A stretch of DNA of 27,587 bases from positions 2,447 through 30,033 of the forward strand of contig PLZL01000126.1 in assembly GCA_003152145.1 (NCBI GenBank). Reading direction: 5' to 3'. Position 1 is the first letter of the stretch. Every line of letters begins with the position of its first letter. Position numbers and translations under genes: made by a program. This document shows positions 8,570-17,489 of the stretch, piece by piece. Below the pieces are notes generated by a model. The model did no database searches and was not told the DNA's origin. It saw only the letters and a program-made list of their open reading frames with translations. This DNA comes from Limisphaerales bacterium. GTDB taxonomy: Bacteria > Verrucomicrobiota > Verrucomicrobiae > Limisphaerales > UBA11358.

Positions 8570-8660
8570 AACACGAATTTCACGAATTGACGCAAATTCA
8601 ACTAATTTCCATAGCGCCTTCAGCGCATTTGAATTCGTGGCAATTCGTGAAATTCGTGTC
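8570..8660. repeat. Long inverted repeat between convergent genes, possible bidirectional terminator
   Basis: A perfect 19-base inverted repeat (ACACGAATTTCACGAATTG at 8571-8589, its complement at 8641-8659) surrounds 51 bases that contain a smaller GCGC-CTTCA-GCGC stem and further imperfect pairing. It fills most of the 136 bases between the end of the forward GH2 gene and the end of the reverse GH27 gene, so it could stop transcription from both sides. There is no clean T-run. The AATTCGTG wording matches dispersed repeats recalled from many Verrucomicrobiota and Planctomycetes; that is memory, not a search. Confidence 0.7.
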
Positions 8661-8698
8661 AAAGTTTTTGAGTTCGCGTCTTTCGTGTAGTTCGCGGT

Positions 8699-10138
8699 TC
8701 AGCGCACTTTGAGCAGCACGCAGCCATGAGGCGGGATTTCGGCGGTGAAGTGTTTTGATTTGTCCAAATCTTTTCGCAGCCACAGATCGCGGACTTTGGG
8801 CGCGAAATGAAATCCGAGGTTCCGCCACGCATAATCCACTTTCACCGCGTCGTCTGTGCGGTTGAAAAAGCCCACGGCGAACGAACCGTCGGCGAGTTTC
8901 CGCGTCCAAATTTCCGCCGTCTGTCCTGAAGCGAAGATGCGCCGCGCCGTTTCGCCGCGCCTGTCCTGGTCCACCGCCAGCACCTCGGGATTGGTCAGCA
9001 ACGCGGTCGTCCAGTCGTCGTTGTCCGGCAGGTTCATGCCGAGCATGAGCGGCGACGGCGCAAGCGCCCAGAGCGACATCAGCGTGAGCTGCTCGTCGCG
9101 TGTGAAATGCGTCCAGTGCGGACTGCCGCCCATCTTCGAGCGGATGGCGATGTGGCCCAGTGGAATCATGTCGGCGTCCGGCCAGTGGCCGGGGCCGCCC
9201 GCGCCCTGCCATTGCGCGATGAGGTCGAACTGCGCGTCGATCTTCTGCCAGCGGTCCCAGAAATCGCCGGAGATGCGCCACAGATTCGCGTTGGCCGCGA
9301 TGTGCCCGGCGTGGCTGGTCAGCGTCGGCCCGGGCGACGTGCTGAAAACAATCGAGCGTCCGCATTCGTCAATCGCACAGCGGAGCATTTCAATTTCAGC
9401 CGTGTGGTAAGGCTGCGAAAGGTCGTCCACCTTGATATAATCCACCCCCCACCCTGCCCAGAGTTTCAGACAGGAATCATACCATGCCTGCCCGGCGGCA
9501 TTGCTCTGCACGCCAAACATGTCGGGACACCAGACACATTTGTTGTTGGTGTCGCCGGCATCGGCAGCGGTGAAATCGCCGCCCAGAATTTTCGTTCCGG
9601 CGATCACGGCCTGGCGCGGGATGCCGCGCATGACGTGGATGCCGAATTTCAAACCCATCGCGTGCAACTGGTCGGCGAGCGGCTTGAAACCAACGCCGTT
9701 GGTGGCGGAGGGAAAACGGTTGGGCGCTGGCAACAAGCGCCCGAATTCATCCGTCGCGAGCGCCGCGCCGGTGCGGGTGCGGTTCAACAGGCGGTCGTCG
9801 CCGGTCGGCTCCGGGTCATACCATCGAAAATCAATGACGATGATGTCCCAGCCAAGCGGCTGGAGATGTTCCTGAAACCACGCCGCATTCGAGAGCACCT
9901 CGGATTCGACGACGGAGTCGCCAAAAGTGTCGTAGCTGTTCCAACCCAGCGGCGGCGTGGCGGCGATGGCGCCGCCGCTACTCTTAACCATGATTTTCCC
10001 AGCGGCTTGCGAAGCGGCGACAATTTGTTCTTCGCGGGCGGTGAGGTTGGTGTCCGTGGAAACCATCTGGGCAGACACCGAAATCGCGGCCGAAAACAGC
10101 AGCGGATATAACCATGCGAATCTCATATAGCAGTCCAT
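8699..10138 (-). CDS. Secreted GH27-family alpha-galactosidase
   Basis: A 479-residue protein counted from the ATG at 10138. A second ATG four codons in (10126) starts a cleaner signal peptide (MRFAWLYPLLFSAAISVSAQ) and is the likelier start. Family knowledge: GH27 enzymes remove terminal alpha-galactose (sometimes beta-arabinopyranose or alpha-GalNAc) with retention. Visible are TPPLGWNSYDTFG at the start of the barrel, the nucleophile Asp238 in YIKVDDLSQPY, and the acid/base Asp292 in WRISGDFWDRW (numbered from 10138). The C-terminal beta domain ends in HGCVLLKVR, typical of this group. The gene lies downstream of the GH2 beta-galactosidase on the same strand with 218 bases between them. 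It probably acts in the periplasm on galactose-capped oligosaccharides. Confidence 0.9.
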   Translation of the reverse strand: MDCYMRFAWLYPLLFSAAISVSAQMVSTDTNLTAREEQIVAASQAAGKIMVKSSGGAIAATPPLGWNSYDTFGDSVVESEVLSNAAWFQEHLQPLGWDIIVIDFRWYDPEPTGDDRLLNRTRTGAALATDEFGRLLPAPNRFPSATNGVGFKPLADQLHAMGLKFGIHVMRGIPRQAVIAGTKILGGDFTAADAGDTNNKCVWCPDMFGVQSNAAGQAWYDSCLKLWAGWGVDYIKVDDLSQPYHTAEIEMLRCAIDECGRSIVFSTSPGPTLTSHAGHIAANANLWRISGDFWDRWQKIDAQFDLIAQWQGAGGPGHWPDADMIPLGHIAIRSKMGGSPHWTHFTRDEQLTLMSLWALAPSPLMLGMNLPDNDDWTTALLTNPEVLAVDQDRRGETARRIFASGQTAEIWTRKLADGSFAVGFFNRTDDAVKVDYAWRNLGFHFAPKVRDLWLRKDLDKSKHFTAEIPPHGCVLLKVR

Positions 10139-10356
10139 ATTGACTTTGGCGGACCAAGGTTCAATGAGAAATCATTACCTCACGAACAAAGCGCCAGAGG
10201 GCTGGCGCAGTCCAAAACGCTTCGCGCAATACGGCAGTCGCAAGAAATTCGCGCCAGCGTCGTGGAGTGCGGCGGCCCTCCGCCGCTTTTCCCCAGACCG
10301 CCCAACCATGCCGATGGCAACTGGAACTGCCACAACCACCGAGTTGCGCCCATCCG
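10139..10356. repeat. Intergenic region with reverse-orientation double-hairpin repeat
   Basis: The 218 bases between the two reverse-strand glycosidase genes hold a repeat at about 10188-10290. It has hairpin GCGCCAG/CTGGCGC with loop AGGG (10191-10208) and hairpin GCGGCGG/CCGCCGC with loop CCCT (10269-10286), about 60 bases apart. Bases 10188-10215 are the exact reverse complement of 1809-1836 inside the DUF5107 gene. I see no convincing gene here. Short open frames in this stretch are repeat-derived. The hairpins could weaken read-through from the GH2 gene into the GH27 gene. Confidence 0.8.
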
Positions 10357-12948
10357 TTATTTGCCTTCGATGCGAAACGCGCCGGCTTTAAGCCCGTCGG
10401 ATTCTGCCTTCACCGTAAAGGTTCCAGGCTGACCGGCCTTGGCGCGGACGATGACCAGCGCCAGTCCATTGTAGGCGTTGTGTTCCGGGGCCTGGAACGA
10501 TTCGAAGCTCGTCGCGTCGCCATTGTCCGTGGCAACGATTTCGCCTGGGCCTTCGATTTCAAACTTGATGTGGTTCTTCGAGCGCGGGACGAGCAAGCCG
10601 CTTTTGTCCGCCACGGTCACGGTGATGTAGGAAAGTTCCTGGCCGTCGGCGGCGATTTTTGCGCGATCGGCTTGCAACGTGAGTTTCGCCGCCGGGCCAG
10701 CCGTTTTCATCACATCGGTCGCCCATTTCTTGCCGTTTTTGTAGGCGACAACCTTGAGCGTGCCGGGTTTGTATTTCACGTCGTCCCAGTGCAGGCGATA
10801 TTCAAACGGCCCCTTTTTCTTAAGACCAAGGGATTTGCCGTTGAGGAAAAGTTCCGCCGAGTCGCCGGACGTATAAACATGAACCGGCGTGACCAGGCCG
10901 GGGCGATTCGTCAAGCTTCCGGTAACTGCGTTCGTAACTTGTTGTGCCGCGCGTTCCGGCCAGTTCCAGTGCGGCAGAATGTGCGCCATCGGCAAATCGG
11001 GACGCCAGCGCGCCTGATAGAGATAGAAGCGGTCCTTGGAAAAGCCGGCAAGGTCAACGATGCCGAAATAGGAACTGCGGGAGGGGTCGTTGCGTCCGCC
11101 ATAGGGTGTGGGCTCGCCGAGATAATCAAAGCCCGTCCAGACAAATTCGCCCGCGACGAACGGGTATCGGTCCTGCCCGTCAAATTCCCAGTCCGGTGGC
11201 GTCGCCCAGCGCGGCGCGTAGAGGTCGTAAGAACTCATCTGGAAGATCGACTGCATCAGGCCGCCGGCCTTGTTGGTGGTGACGGGGAAGGAGTATTCGC
11301 CGCGCGAGCTGATGCACGAGGCGGTCTCGCTGCCGTAAATCGGCTTGGCCGGATTCGCCGTGCGGAACCGGCCATACTCGGTGGGTTTGTAGTTGTAGCC
11401 AAACACATCCTCGTTGGTCAGAAAGCCGTTGTAACCGGCGTTCAACTGGTTGTTCGCGGAGGTCGTCGGGCGCGTCGGGTCTTCCTGGTGGGCGATGGCC
11501 GTCAATTCGGCGGGGATCCAGAATTGGGCGGGCCGGGTCTGCTCGCCGACCTCGTTGCCGATGCTCCACAAAATGATTGAAGGATGATTGCGGTCGCGGC
11601 GCAGTTCCGCGCGCCAGTCGCGCTCATGCCAGGCGTCGAACAGCAGATGATAATCGTTCTGCGTCTTGCGGCCCTCCCAGCAATCGAAGGACTCGTCCAT
11701 CACGAGCATGCCGAGCCGGTCGCACACGTCGAGCAGTTCCGGCGCGGGCATATTGTGGCTGGTGCGGATGGCATTGCAGCCGAAATCCTTCAAAATTCTG
11801 ACCTGCCGCTCCAGCGCGCTGACGTTGATGGCCGAGCCGAGCGCGCCGAGATCGTGGTGATCGCAAACGCCATTGATGGGCACGCGCTTGCCGTTTAGCA
11901 GAAAACCGGCGGTCGCGGTGAACTCAATGGTGCGGATGCCGAAATTGTTCTCCACCTTGTCCACGACATTGCTGTTCTGGGTCAGTGTGGTGACCGCGAC
12001 GTAAAGGTTGGGTTGTTCGAGACTCCACAATTTCGGATTCGTCACCCTGATTTCGCTCTGGTTCGTAGCGCTCGTTCCGGCGGGAATGGTCACGGACTTC
12101 CAGTAATCGCCCACGGCCGCGCCGGATTTTCTGCCATTGGCGTCGAGCGGGTAGAGTTTCGTTTCCACCGTCAATTCCGCGTCATTGGTGGATTCATTTA
12201 CCATTTTGGTATTCACCCGCACGACGGCGGCCGCGGGACCGACCAGCGGCGTGGTGATGTAAGTGCCCCAATGCGCGACATAAACCGGCTCGGTCTTGAT
12301 GAGCCAGACGTTGCGGTAAATGCCGCCGCCCGGATACCAGCGCGACGAATCCGGCGGATTGTCGAGGCGGATGGCAATGACATTTTCACCGCCGAAATTC
12401 ACGAACGGCGTCAGGTCAACCCGCCATGAGGCATAGCCATACGGCCAGCCGCCGGCGCATTTTCCGTTGATCCAGACCGTCGCGTAGGCCATCGCGCCGT
12501 CCACGTCCAGATAGATTTTTTTGCCCGCGTCGGCCGCCGGGATGTCGAGATGCTTGCGATACCACGCGACGCCGGCCCACGGCAGCCTGCCGGTGGAGCC
12601 GGACAATGCCTTGTCGAACGGCCCCTCGATGCCCCAGTCGTGCGGCAGGTTCAGCAGCCGCCACTGGCTGTCGTTAAAACCGGGCTGCGCGAAGGAAATG
12701 ACGCCGCCCGGTTCACCGTCCGGCCACGCGGCGGGCGCATTCGTCGAAAACGGATTGCCCGTCGGCAGAATCCAGGCGCGGATGGCCGCGTAGCTCAGGT
12801 TCGTTCCGCCTTCGGGCGCGTCGCCCTTGATGAAACGCCAGTTGGCGTTCAGGGAAACGCGTTCGCGCGGGGAATCGGCGGGCGCGGCAAAACTTGAAAC
12901 CGGCATCAGGAGCATCAGGGCAAGTGGGAACAATTTGGAGGCATTCAT
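10357..12948 (-). CDS. Secreted GH2-family beta-galactosidase
   Basis: An 863-residue protein from the ATG at 12948, chosen because it begins a signal peptide (MNASKLFPLALMLLMPVSSFAAP). The frame stays open upstream to 13221, but that extension has no domain character. Order: jelly-roll sugar-binding domain (LNANWRFIKGDAPEG, LPHDWGIEGPF), Ig-like GH2 domain, TIM barrel with acid/base Glu466 in ILWSIGNEVGE and nucleophile Glu601 in FVAGEFVWTGFDYLGEP, then a DUF4982-like domain (SGDSAELFLNGKSLG) and a C-terminal Ig-like domain (LQADRAKIAADGQELSYITV). This architecture is typical of exported Bacteroidota/Verrucomicrobiota beta-galactosidases. It differs from the 5560-8562 GH2 protein in catalytic motifs and tail domains, so the two are not recent duplicates. 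It is transcribed away from the flavodoxin-like gene and ahead of GH27. Confidence 0.92.
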   Translation of the reverse strand: MNASKLFPLALMLLMPVSSFAAPADSPRERVSLNANWRFIKGDAPEGGTNLSYAAIRAWILPTGNPFSTNAPAAWPDGEPGGVISFAQPGFNDSQWRLLNLPHDWGIEGPFDKALSGSTGRLPWAGVAWYRKHLDIPAADAGKKIYLDVDGAMAYATVWINGKCAGGWPYGYASWRVDLTPFVNFGGENVIAIRLDNPPDSSRWYPGGGIYRNVWLIKTEPVYVAHWGTYITTPLVGPAAAVVRVNTKMVNESTNDAELTVETKLYPLDANGRKSGAAVGDYWKSVTIPAGTSATNQSEIRVTNPKLWSLEQPNLYVAVTTLTQNSNVVDKVENNFGIRTIEFTATAGFLLNGKRVPINGVCDHHDLGALGSAINVSALERQVRILKDFGCNAIRTSHNMPAPELLDVCDRLGMLVMDESFDCWEGRKTQNDYHLLFDAWHERDWRAELRRDRNHPSIILWSIGNEVGEQTRPAQFWIPAELTAIAHQEDPTRPTTSANNQLNAGYNGFLTNEDVFGYNYKPTEYGRFRTANPAKPIYGSETASCISSRGEYSFPVTTNKAGGLMQSIFQMSSYDLYAPRWATPPDWEFDGQDRYPFVAGEFVWTGFDYLGEPTPYGGRNDPSRSSYFGIVDLAGFSKDRFYLYQARWRPDLPMAHILPHWNWPERAAQQVTNAVTGSLTNRPGLVTPVHVYTSGDSAELFLNGKSLGLKKKGPFEYRLHWDDVKYKPGTLKVVAYKNGKKWATDVMKTAGPAAKLTLQADRAKIAADGQELSYITVTVADKSGLLVPRSKNHIKFEIEGPGEIVATDNGDATSFESFQAPEHNAYNGLALVIVRAKAGQPGTFTVKAESDGLKAGAFRIEGK

Positions 12949-13262
12949 AAATTTGAATTGAATTGGGCGCAAGAGTTCTATCACCCTTTCGCGTTCTGCG
13001 CAATAATTCTTGTCAACCTTGGTGTCTTGATCTGCAATTTTTGGAGCGTCGTCATCAGCCGGGTGAGTGGAACCGAGTGACGGACTTGGGCCAGAGTTGC
13101 CGTCCGCAAGAACTAATAATCTTTGACAGAAACTCGCAAGTCCGCTTTCATAAACCCATGGCTGAGAAAAGGACCATACACACCGTTGTGCATGCTCCGT
13201 GGCACAATGCCTGTTGGCCAACTTACGTCACAGGCACCCACTTGTTTTGATGGGGTGATCAC
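12949..13262. other. Divergent intergenic region
   Basis: This 314-base gap separates the reverse-strand GH2 gene from the forward flavodoxin-like gene, so promoters for both should lie here. A TTGACA exists on each strand (reverse 13016-13011; forward 13123-13128), but I found no matching -10 at 16-18 bases for either. A short forward frame (from the ATG in CCCATGGCTGAG to 13250) shows no family signal. Nothing else was recognised. Confidence 0.5.
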
Positions 13263-14063
13263 ATGAGATCGCTGGTCGTCTACTACTCAAAAACGGGAAA
13301 CACGAAGAAAATCGCCGAAGCGGTGGCGCAGTCGCTGCGAACCGAGGCCCTGCCCCTGAACCTGCCCAAGAAAGGGCGAAGAAGCAAAGCCGAACTCGCC
13401 AAGGAAAAGGCATTGTGGGCCAGGTGCATCAATGAGGCTCAAGACGCGGAGATTGCCTTTATCGGCACTCCCACCGAGTTCAGGCGGCCTCATCCGGTGG
13501 TGGTGGAGTTCATAAAGGAGGCAACTTTGAAAAGGTCCGCCGCATTTTGCACATATTATGGGATGCTGGGCGCGACCTTGATCGATATGGAGGCGCTATT
13601 GCGGCAGAATCGCAAGCAGTTCATGGGCGGACTGGCTCTGCGCGTGGGCACTGATAAATACCAATTTCGGCAAGACGTGAACCAATATGTGGACCTGGTC
13701 GCTGATGCCCATGTCTCCGAGGCGAGCGAATTCGCCCGCCGAGTTGTTCGGGGTGAACCTGAAACAATCCGGCTTAAAGGCGTGTGCGGCAGGGACTGTT
13801 CCCGGTGCCGCAAATACCAGCAACGTGAGTGCGAGGGTGCCGGGGTTCGGTGTTGGTCCGGACGCAATTGCCAGGTTTTCGAATGCTGCATCATCAAGAG
13901 AAGCCTGACCGGGTGCGAGAAATGCACGAACATCGGGTCTTGCAGCAAACGCAACATTCTCCTCCAAGCGAAAGCCGGCCAACAAGACAGTGCAGCGAAC
14001 GGAAGCCAGCCAATTCGCTCAGAGACAAATCGAACGTCATCGGCGGCTGGCTCCCGTCGCTGA
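13263..14063 (+). CDS. Flavodoxin-like protein with Cys-rich DUF3795-like domain
   Basis: A 266-residue soluble protein. Residues 1-165 resemble flavodoxins: the N-terminal SLVVYYSKTGNTKKIAEAVA carries the phosphate-binding loop (SKTGNT) for FMN, and IAFIGTPTEFRRPHP plus AAFCTYYG fit later strands. Residues about 176-232 hold eleven cysteines in patterns such as CGRDCSRC, CEGAGVRCW and CEKCTNIGSC, similar to DUF3795 proteins and suggesting a metal or Fe-S site. The tail after residue 235 is polar and probably disordered. GGGG lies about nine bases before the ATG. It precedes the class II aldolase on the same strand by 84 bases, so it may be cotranscribed. A redox role is plausible, but partner and substrate are unknown. 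Confidence 0.75.
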   Translation: MRSLVVYYSKTGNTKKIAEAVAQSLRTEALPLNLPKKGRRSKAELAKEKALWARCINEAQDAEIAFIGTPTEFRRPHPVVVEFIKEATLKRSAAFCTYYGMLGATLIDMEALLRQNRKQFMGGLALRVGTDKYQFRQDVNQYVDLVADAHVSEASEFARRVVRGEPETIRLKGVCGRDCSRCRKYQQRECEGAGVRCWSGRNCQVFECCIIKRSLTGCEKCTNIGSCSKRNILLQAKAGQQDSAANGSQPIRSETNRTSSAAGSRR

Positions 14064-14147
14064 CGGTGCGTAAAACCACTCGAACATTCCTGGTGATTTG
14101 CGCGAATTGGTTTGCATTTCGACGTCAATTTTTTTTGAATTATCCGG

Positions 14148-14948
14148 ATGCAACGCAAAAAACTTCAAACTCATTCCTCCACGCCCGCACCAGACCGCCG
14201 TGAAAAATTAAAACTCCTGCTCGATCTCTCGCACAAGCTGGGCGATCCCGCGCGCCAGATGGCCATCCTGGGCGAGGGCAACGCCTCGGCCAAGTTGAGC
14301 AGTGAAACTTTTCTCGTGAAGGCCAGCGGTTGCAGTCTCCCCACGCTCGACAAGGGCGGAATCGTCGAGTGTCGCGCGAAAACGCTGCTGTCACTGCTTG
14401 AAAAAAACAACTTGAGCGACGCGGAAATTGACGGGACGCTGCTCAATTCTCGGCTCGATGCCACGGCGAAGAAACCGTCGGTTGAGGCGCTGTTCCACGC
14501 CTGGCTGCTCACCCTGCCGGGAATTGAATTCGTGGGACACACCCATGCGCCGGCGGTCAATTCCATCCTTTGCTCGCCGCGCGCGCGGGAGTTCGCCGAA
14601 AAGAGAATTTTCCCCGATGAAATCGTCTGCTGCGACGTGGCGTCGGTGTTCATCCCCTACACCGATCCCGGCCTGAAGCTGGCCCAGGCCATCCGCGAAC
14701 AGACGGAAAAATTTCTCCATGCCGTTGGTCGTCCTCCGCGCGTCATTCTCATGGAAAACCATGGCATCATCACGCTGGGCCACTCCATCGAAGCCGTCCT
14801 GTCCGCGATGTTGATGGCGGAAAAGACGGCGGGCATCTGGGTGGGCGCGGCGGCGCTGGGCGGGCCGACGTTCATGACGCCGGAACACGTCGAGCGCATT
14901 TCGGGCCGGCCCGACGAGGCGGTCCGCCGAAAAATGTTGAAACTGTGA
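14148..14948 (+). CDS. Class II aldolase/adducin family protein, probable L-rhamnulose-1-phosphate aldolase
   Basis: A 266-residue class II aldolase. Family knowledge: these zinc enzymes split ketose phosphates (fuculose-1-P, rhamnulose-1-P) into dihydroxyacetone phosphate and lactaldehyde, or epimerise ribulose-5-P. Visible are ILGEGNASAKL (phosphate/glycine loop), catalytic-type Glu113 in PSVEALFH, zinc ligands His131 and His133 in GHTHAP and His205 in ENHGIITLG. It lies 14 bases before rhaA, so rhamnulose-1-phosphate cleavage is the likely role, though it is not close in sequence to E. coli RhaD. An N-terminal stretch of about 15 polar residues precedes an amphipathic helix (REKLKLLLDLSHKLG). 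No strong ribosome site is seen before ATG 14148. An L-fuculose-1-P aldolase role is the main alternative. Confidence 0.85.
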   Translation: MQRKKLQTHSSTPAPDRREKLKLLLDLSHKLGDPARQMAILGEGNASAKLSSETFLVKASGCSLPTLDKGGIVECRAKTLLSLLEKNNLSDAEIDGTLLNSRLDATAKKPSVEALFHAWLLTLPGIEFVGHTHAPAVNSILCSPRAREFAEKRIFPDEIVCCDVASVFIPYTDPGLKLAQAIREQTEKFLHAVGRPPRVILMENHGIITLGHSIEAVLSAMLMAEKTAGIWVGAAALGGPTFMTPEHVERISGRPDEAVRRKMLKL

Positions 14949-14962
14949 ACTGAAATCCTCCG

Positions 14963-16228
14963 ATGAAAAAAAATCCGAACCTGGAAAAATCCTTCTCGCT
15001 CGCCCGGGAACGTTACGCGGAATCCAGCGTGGACGTGGATCGTGTGTTAAAAAACCTGGAGAAAGTCCCCGTGTCCTTGCATTGCTGGCAGGGCGACGAC
15101 GTGGGCGGGTTTGAAAATTTCGGCGGCACGCTCGGCGGTGGACTCGTCGCCACCGGCAACTATCCCGGCAAAGCCCGCACGCCCGAAGAGCTGCGCGCCG
15201 ATGCCGAGAAGGCGTTGTCGCTCATTCCCGGCAAACACCGCTTCAACCTGCACGCCATTTACGGCGAGTTCGGCGGCAAGAAAGTTGACCGCAATGAAAT
15301 CGAGCCGAAGCATTTCAAGAACTGGATTGATTGGGCCAAGTCGCTCGGCATCGGTCTGGATTTCAACCCGACGTGCTTCTCGCATCCCAAGTCGGGCGAC
15401 GGCACGCTGTCGCATCCCGACAAGGGCATCCGCCAGTTCTGGATCGAGCATTGCCAGGCCAGCCGCGAGATTGGCGCCTCGATGGGCAAGGCGCTCGGCA
15501 CCACCACCGTCACCAACGTCTGGATTCCCGACGGCATGAAGGACACACCCGCCGACCGTCGTGGTCCGCGCGAACGGCTCGCCGTGGCGCTCGACGAAGT
15601 TTTCAAAAAACCGCTGAACCCCAGGCACAATCTCGACGCCATCGAAGGCAAGCTGTTTGGCATCGGCTGCGAAAGCTACACCGTGGGCATACACGAATTT
15701 TATCTCGGCTACGCGGTAAAGAACCAGAAGCTCGTCTGTCTGGACGCCGGCCATTATCATCCGACCGAAAACATGGCGGACAAGATTTCGTCCGTGCTGT
15801 GTTTCGTGCCGGAAATCCTGCTGCACGTCAGCCGCGGCGTCCGCTGGGACAGCGACCACGTGGTGATTCTTGACGATCCGCTGATGGCCATCGCGCAGGA
15901 ACTGGTGCGCGGGGATTATCTTGGCCGCACGCACATCGGGCTGGATTTCTTCGACGCGAGCATCAACCGCGTCGCCGCGTGGACCGTCGGCGCGCGCAAC
16001 ATGCTTCGCGCCCTGTGCATCGCCATGCTCGACCCGATCGCCAAGTTCAAGCAACTCGAACTTGCCGGTGATTACACTTCCCGCCTCGCGCTGATGGAAG
16101 AGGCCAAGACCATGCCGTTTGCGGCGGTTTGGGATTATTACTGCCTCAAGTCGGGCGCGCCGGTTGGCGAAGAATGGCTGGCGGAAGTAAAACGTTACGA
16201 AAAAGACGTTTTGTCGAAACGACGGTAA
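14963..16228 (+). CDS. rhaA: L-rhamnose isomerase
   Basis: A 421-residue protein very similar along its whole length to E. coli RhaA (419 residues), which converts L-rhamnose to L-rhamnulose in the cytosol. Shared stretches include [48 protein letters not shown] and [13 protein letters not shown]. The Mn-binding residues match with an offset of two: His264 (AGHYHPTE), Asp296 and Asp298 (RWDSDHVV). The C-terminal helix [17 protein letters not shown] reappears, modified, in two micro-ORFs downstream of rhaT. ATG 14963 is 14 bases after the aldolase stop, and rhaT begins 33 bases after its own stop, indicating an operon. Confidence 0.97.
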   Translation: MKKNPNLEKSFSLARERYAESSVDVDRVLKNLEKVPVSLHCWQGDDVGGFENFGGTLGGGLVATGNYPGKARTPEELRADAEKALSLIPGKHRFNLHAIYGEFGGKKVDRNEIEPKHFKNWIDWAKSLGIGLDFNPTCFSHPKSGDGTLSHPDKGIRQFWIEHCQASREIGASMGKALGTTTVTNVWIPDGMKDTPADRRGPRERLAVALDEVFKKPLNPRHNLDAIEGKLFGIGCESYTVGIHEFYLGYAVKNQKLVCLDAGHYHPTENMADKISSVLCFVPEILLHVSRGVRWDSDHVVILDDPLMAIAQELVRGDYLGRTHIGLDFFDASINRVAAWTVGARNMLRALCIAMLDPIAKFKQLELAGDYTSRLALMEEAKTMPFAAVWDYYCLKSGAPVGEEWLAEVKRYEKDVLSKRR

Positions 16229-16261
16229 ATCGTATTTCTCCGACTTAATCCAAACCCAAGC

Positions 16262-17458
16262 GTGACTCCAAATCCATTTCTTGGCGTTTTCTTTCACTGG
16301 CTCGGCGGCCTCGCTTCCGGCAGTTTTTACGTCCCCTATCGCGGCGTAAAAAAATGGTCATGGGAAACCTATTGGCTCGTCGGTGGATTTTTCTCGTGGA
16401 TCATCTGCCCTTGGCTTCTGGCGTCCACGATGACTCACGATCTGCCGGGCGTATTGAAGCAGCAATCGTTGACGACGCTCTGGTGGACGTATTTCTTCGG
16501 CGCGATGTGGGGTTTTGGCGGGCTGACGTTCGGGTTGACGATGCGCTATCTCGGCATGTCGCTGGGCATGGGAGTGGCGCTCGGTTATTGCGCGGCGTTT
16601 GGAACTTTGATTCCGCCGATATTTCCCGGTTTTTTTCCGAAAGATGCGGTTGCCGAAACCATCGGTCAGATTGCCAAGAGCACTTCTGGTCAAGTCACGC
16701 TGGTCGGTGTGGCGGTCTGTTTGCTGGGCATCGGCATCGCCGCGTTGGCGGGCTGGACCAAGGAAATGCAAATGCCGGACGAACAAAAAATGAAGGCCAT
16801 TAAAGAATTCAATTTCACCAAGGGCATCCTGGTGGCGACGTTTTCCGGCATCATGAGTGCTTGTTTCTCGTATGCGCTGACTTGGGGCAAACCGATTAAC
16901 GCCGCTTCTGCACTGGCTGGCACGCCTACGTTTTTGGTCGGTTTGCCGAGACTTTGTGTCGTGCTGGCTGGCGGGTTCACCACCAATTTCATCTGGTGCG
17001 TGCTGCTGAACATCAAAAACAACTCCGGCTACCAATATTTTGCCTCGCATGTGCGACCGGAACACGCCCACCACGGCGGTCTCGGCAGCGGCGCGTCAGC
17101 CCCGGCACAGGCGTCCGTCGCGCCTAGTGATCTGAAAATCCCGGTGCTGGCTAACTTTCTTTTCTCTGCGCTGGCAGGGACGCTGTGGTATTTCCAGTTT
17201 TTCTTTTACTCGATGGGCGAGACCCAGATGGGACAATTCAGCTTCGCCTCATGGACGCTGCACATGGCGAGCATCATCATCTTCAGCACGATGTGGGGCT
17301 GGATTTTGCACGAGTGGAAAGGCTCCAGCAAAAAGGCGCACCTGCTCATCGCTGGCGGCATCGCAACGCTCGTGTTCTCGACGTGTATCGTTGGATGGGG
17401 AGCGGGTATGAAAGCCGGCTGGACGTTGCATAAATTGATGCAGGCAATTTTTGGTTAA
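16262..17458 (+). CDS. rhaT: L-rhamnose:H+ symporter
   Basis: A 398-residue membrane protein, longer than E. coli RhaT (344) because of extra loops (around residues 120-145 and 265-290). Matching blocks are FFHWLGGLASGSFYVPYRGVKKWSWE, FFGAMWGFG, LTMRYLGMSLGMGVALG, GTLWYFQFFFYSMG and WTLHM. About ten transmembrane helices are expected, carrying L-rhamnose inward with protons. The start is GTG at 16262 (TPNPFLGVFFHW follows); no in-frame ATG fits better. A His/Gly/Ala-rich loop (HAHHGGLGSG) is unusual for the family. It follows rhaA directly and precedes the RhaA-tail micro-ORFs. The name rhaT is also used in rhizobia for an unrelated ABC ATPase, which here is the gene at 19195-20763. Confidence 0.95.
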   Translation: MTPNPFLGVFFHWLGGLASGSFYVPYRGVKKWSWETYWLVGGFFSWIICPWLLASTMTHDLPGVLKQQSLTTLWWTYFFGAMWGFGGLTFGLTMRYLGMSLGMGVALGYCAAFGTLIPPIFPGFFPKDAVAETIGQIAKSTSGQVTLVGVAVCLLGIGIAALAGWTKEMQMPDEQKMKAIKEFNFTKGILVATFSGIMSACFSYALTWGKPINAASALAGTPTFLVGLPRLCVVLAGGFTTNFIWCVLLNIKNNSGYQYFASHVRPEHAHHGGLGSGASAPAQASVAPSDLKIPVLANFLFSALAGTLWYFQFFFYSMGETQMGQFSFASWTLHMASIIIFSTMWGWILHEWKGSSKKAHLLIAGGIATLVFSTCIVGWGAGMKAGWTLHKLMQAIFG

Positions 17459-17489
17459 TTGCCTCCAACCGCAACGCCATGCATTCAAG

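Noticed and set aside
10267..11580. 437-residue forward open frame over the reverse GH2 gene
   Set aside because: Antisense shadow; the reverse-strand GH2 product has all catalytic motifs in order.
13011..13128. TTGACA hexamers on both strands as -35 boxes
   Set aside because: No acceptable -10 sequence at 16-18 bases from either one.
12949..13221. N-terminal extension of the reverse GH2 protein by 91 residues
   Set aside because: It would bury a clear signal peptide beginning at 12948, and its own sequence has no domain character.
12963..13250. Short forward frame before the flavodoxin-like gene
   Set aside because: No family signal and mixed composition; it covers the expected promoter area.
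15047..16297. 416-residue reverse open frame over rhaA
   Set aside because: It lies antisense to a certain rhaA, shows no family motif, and is explained by strong G/C third-position bias that removes stops on the other strand.
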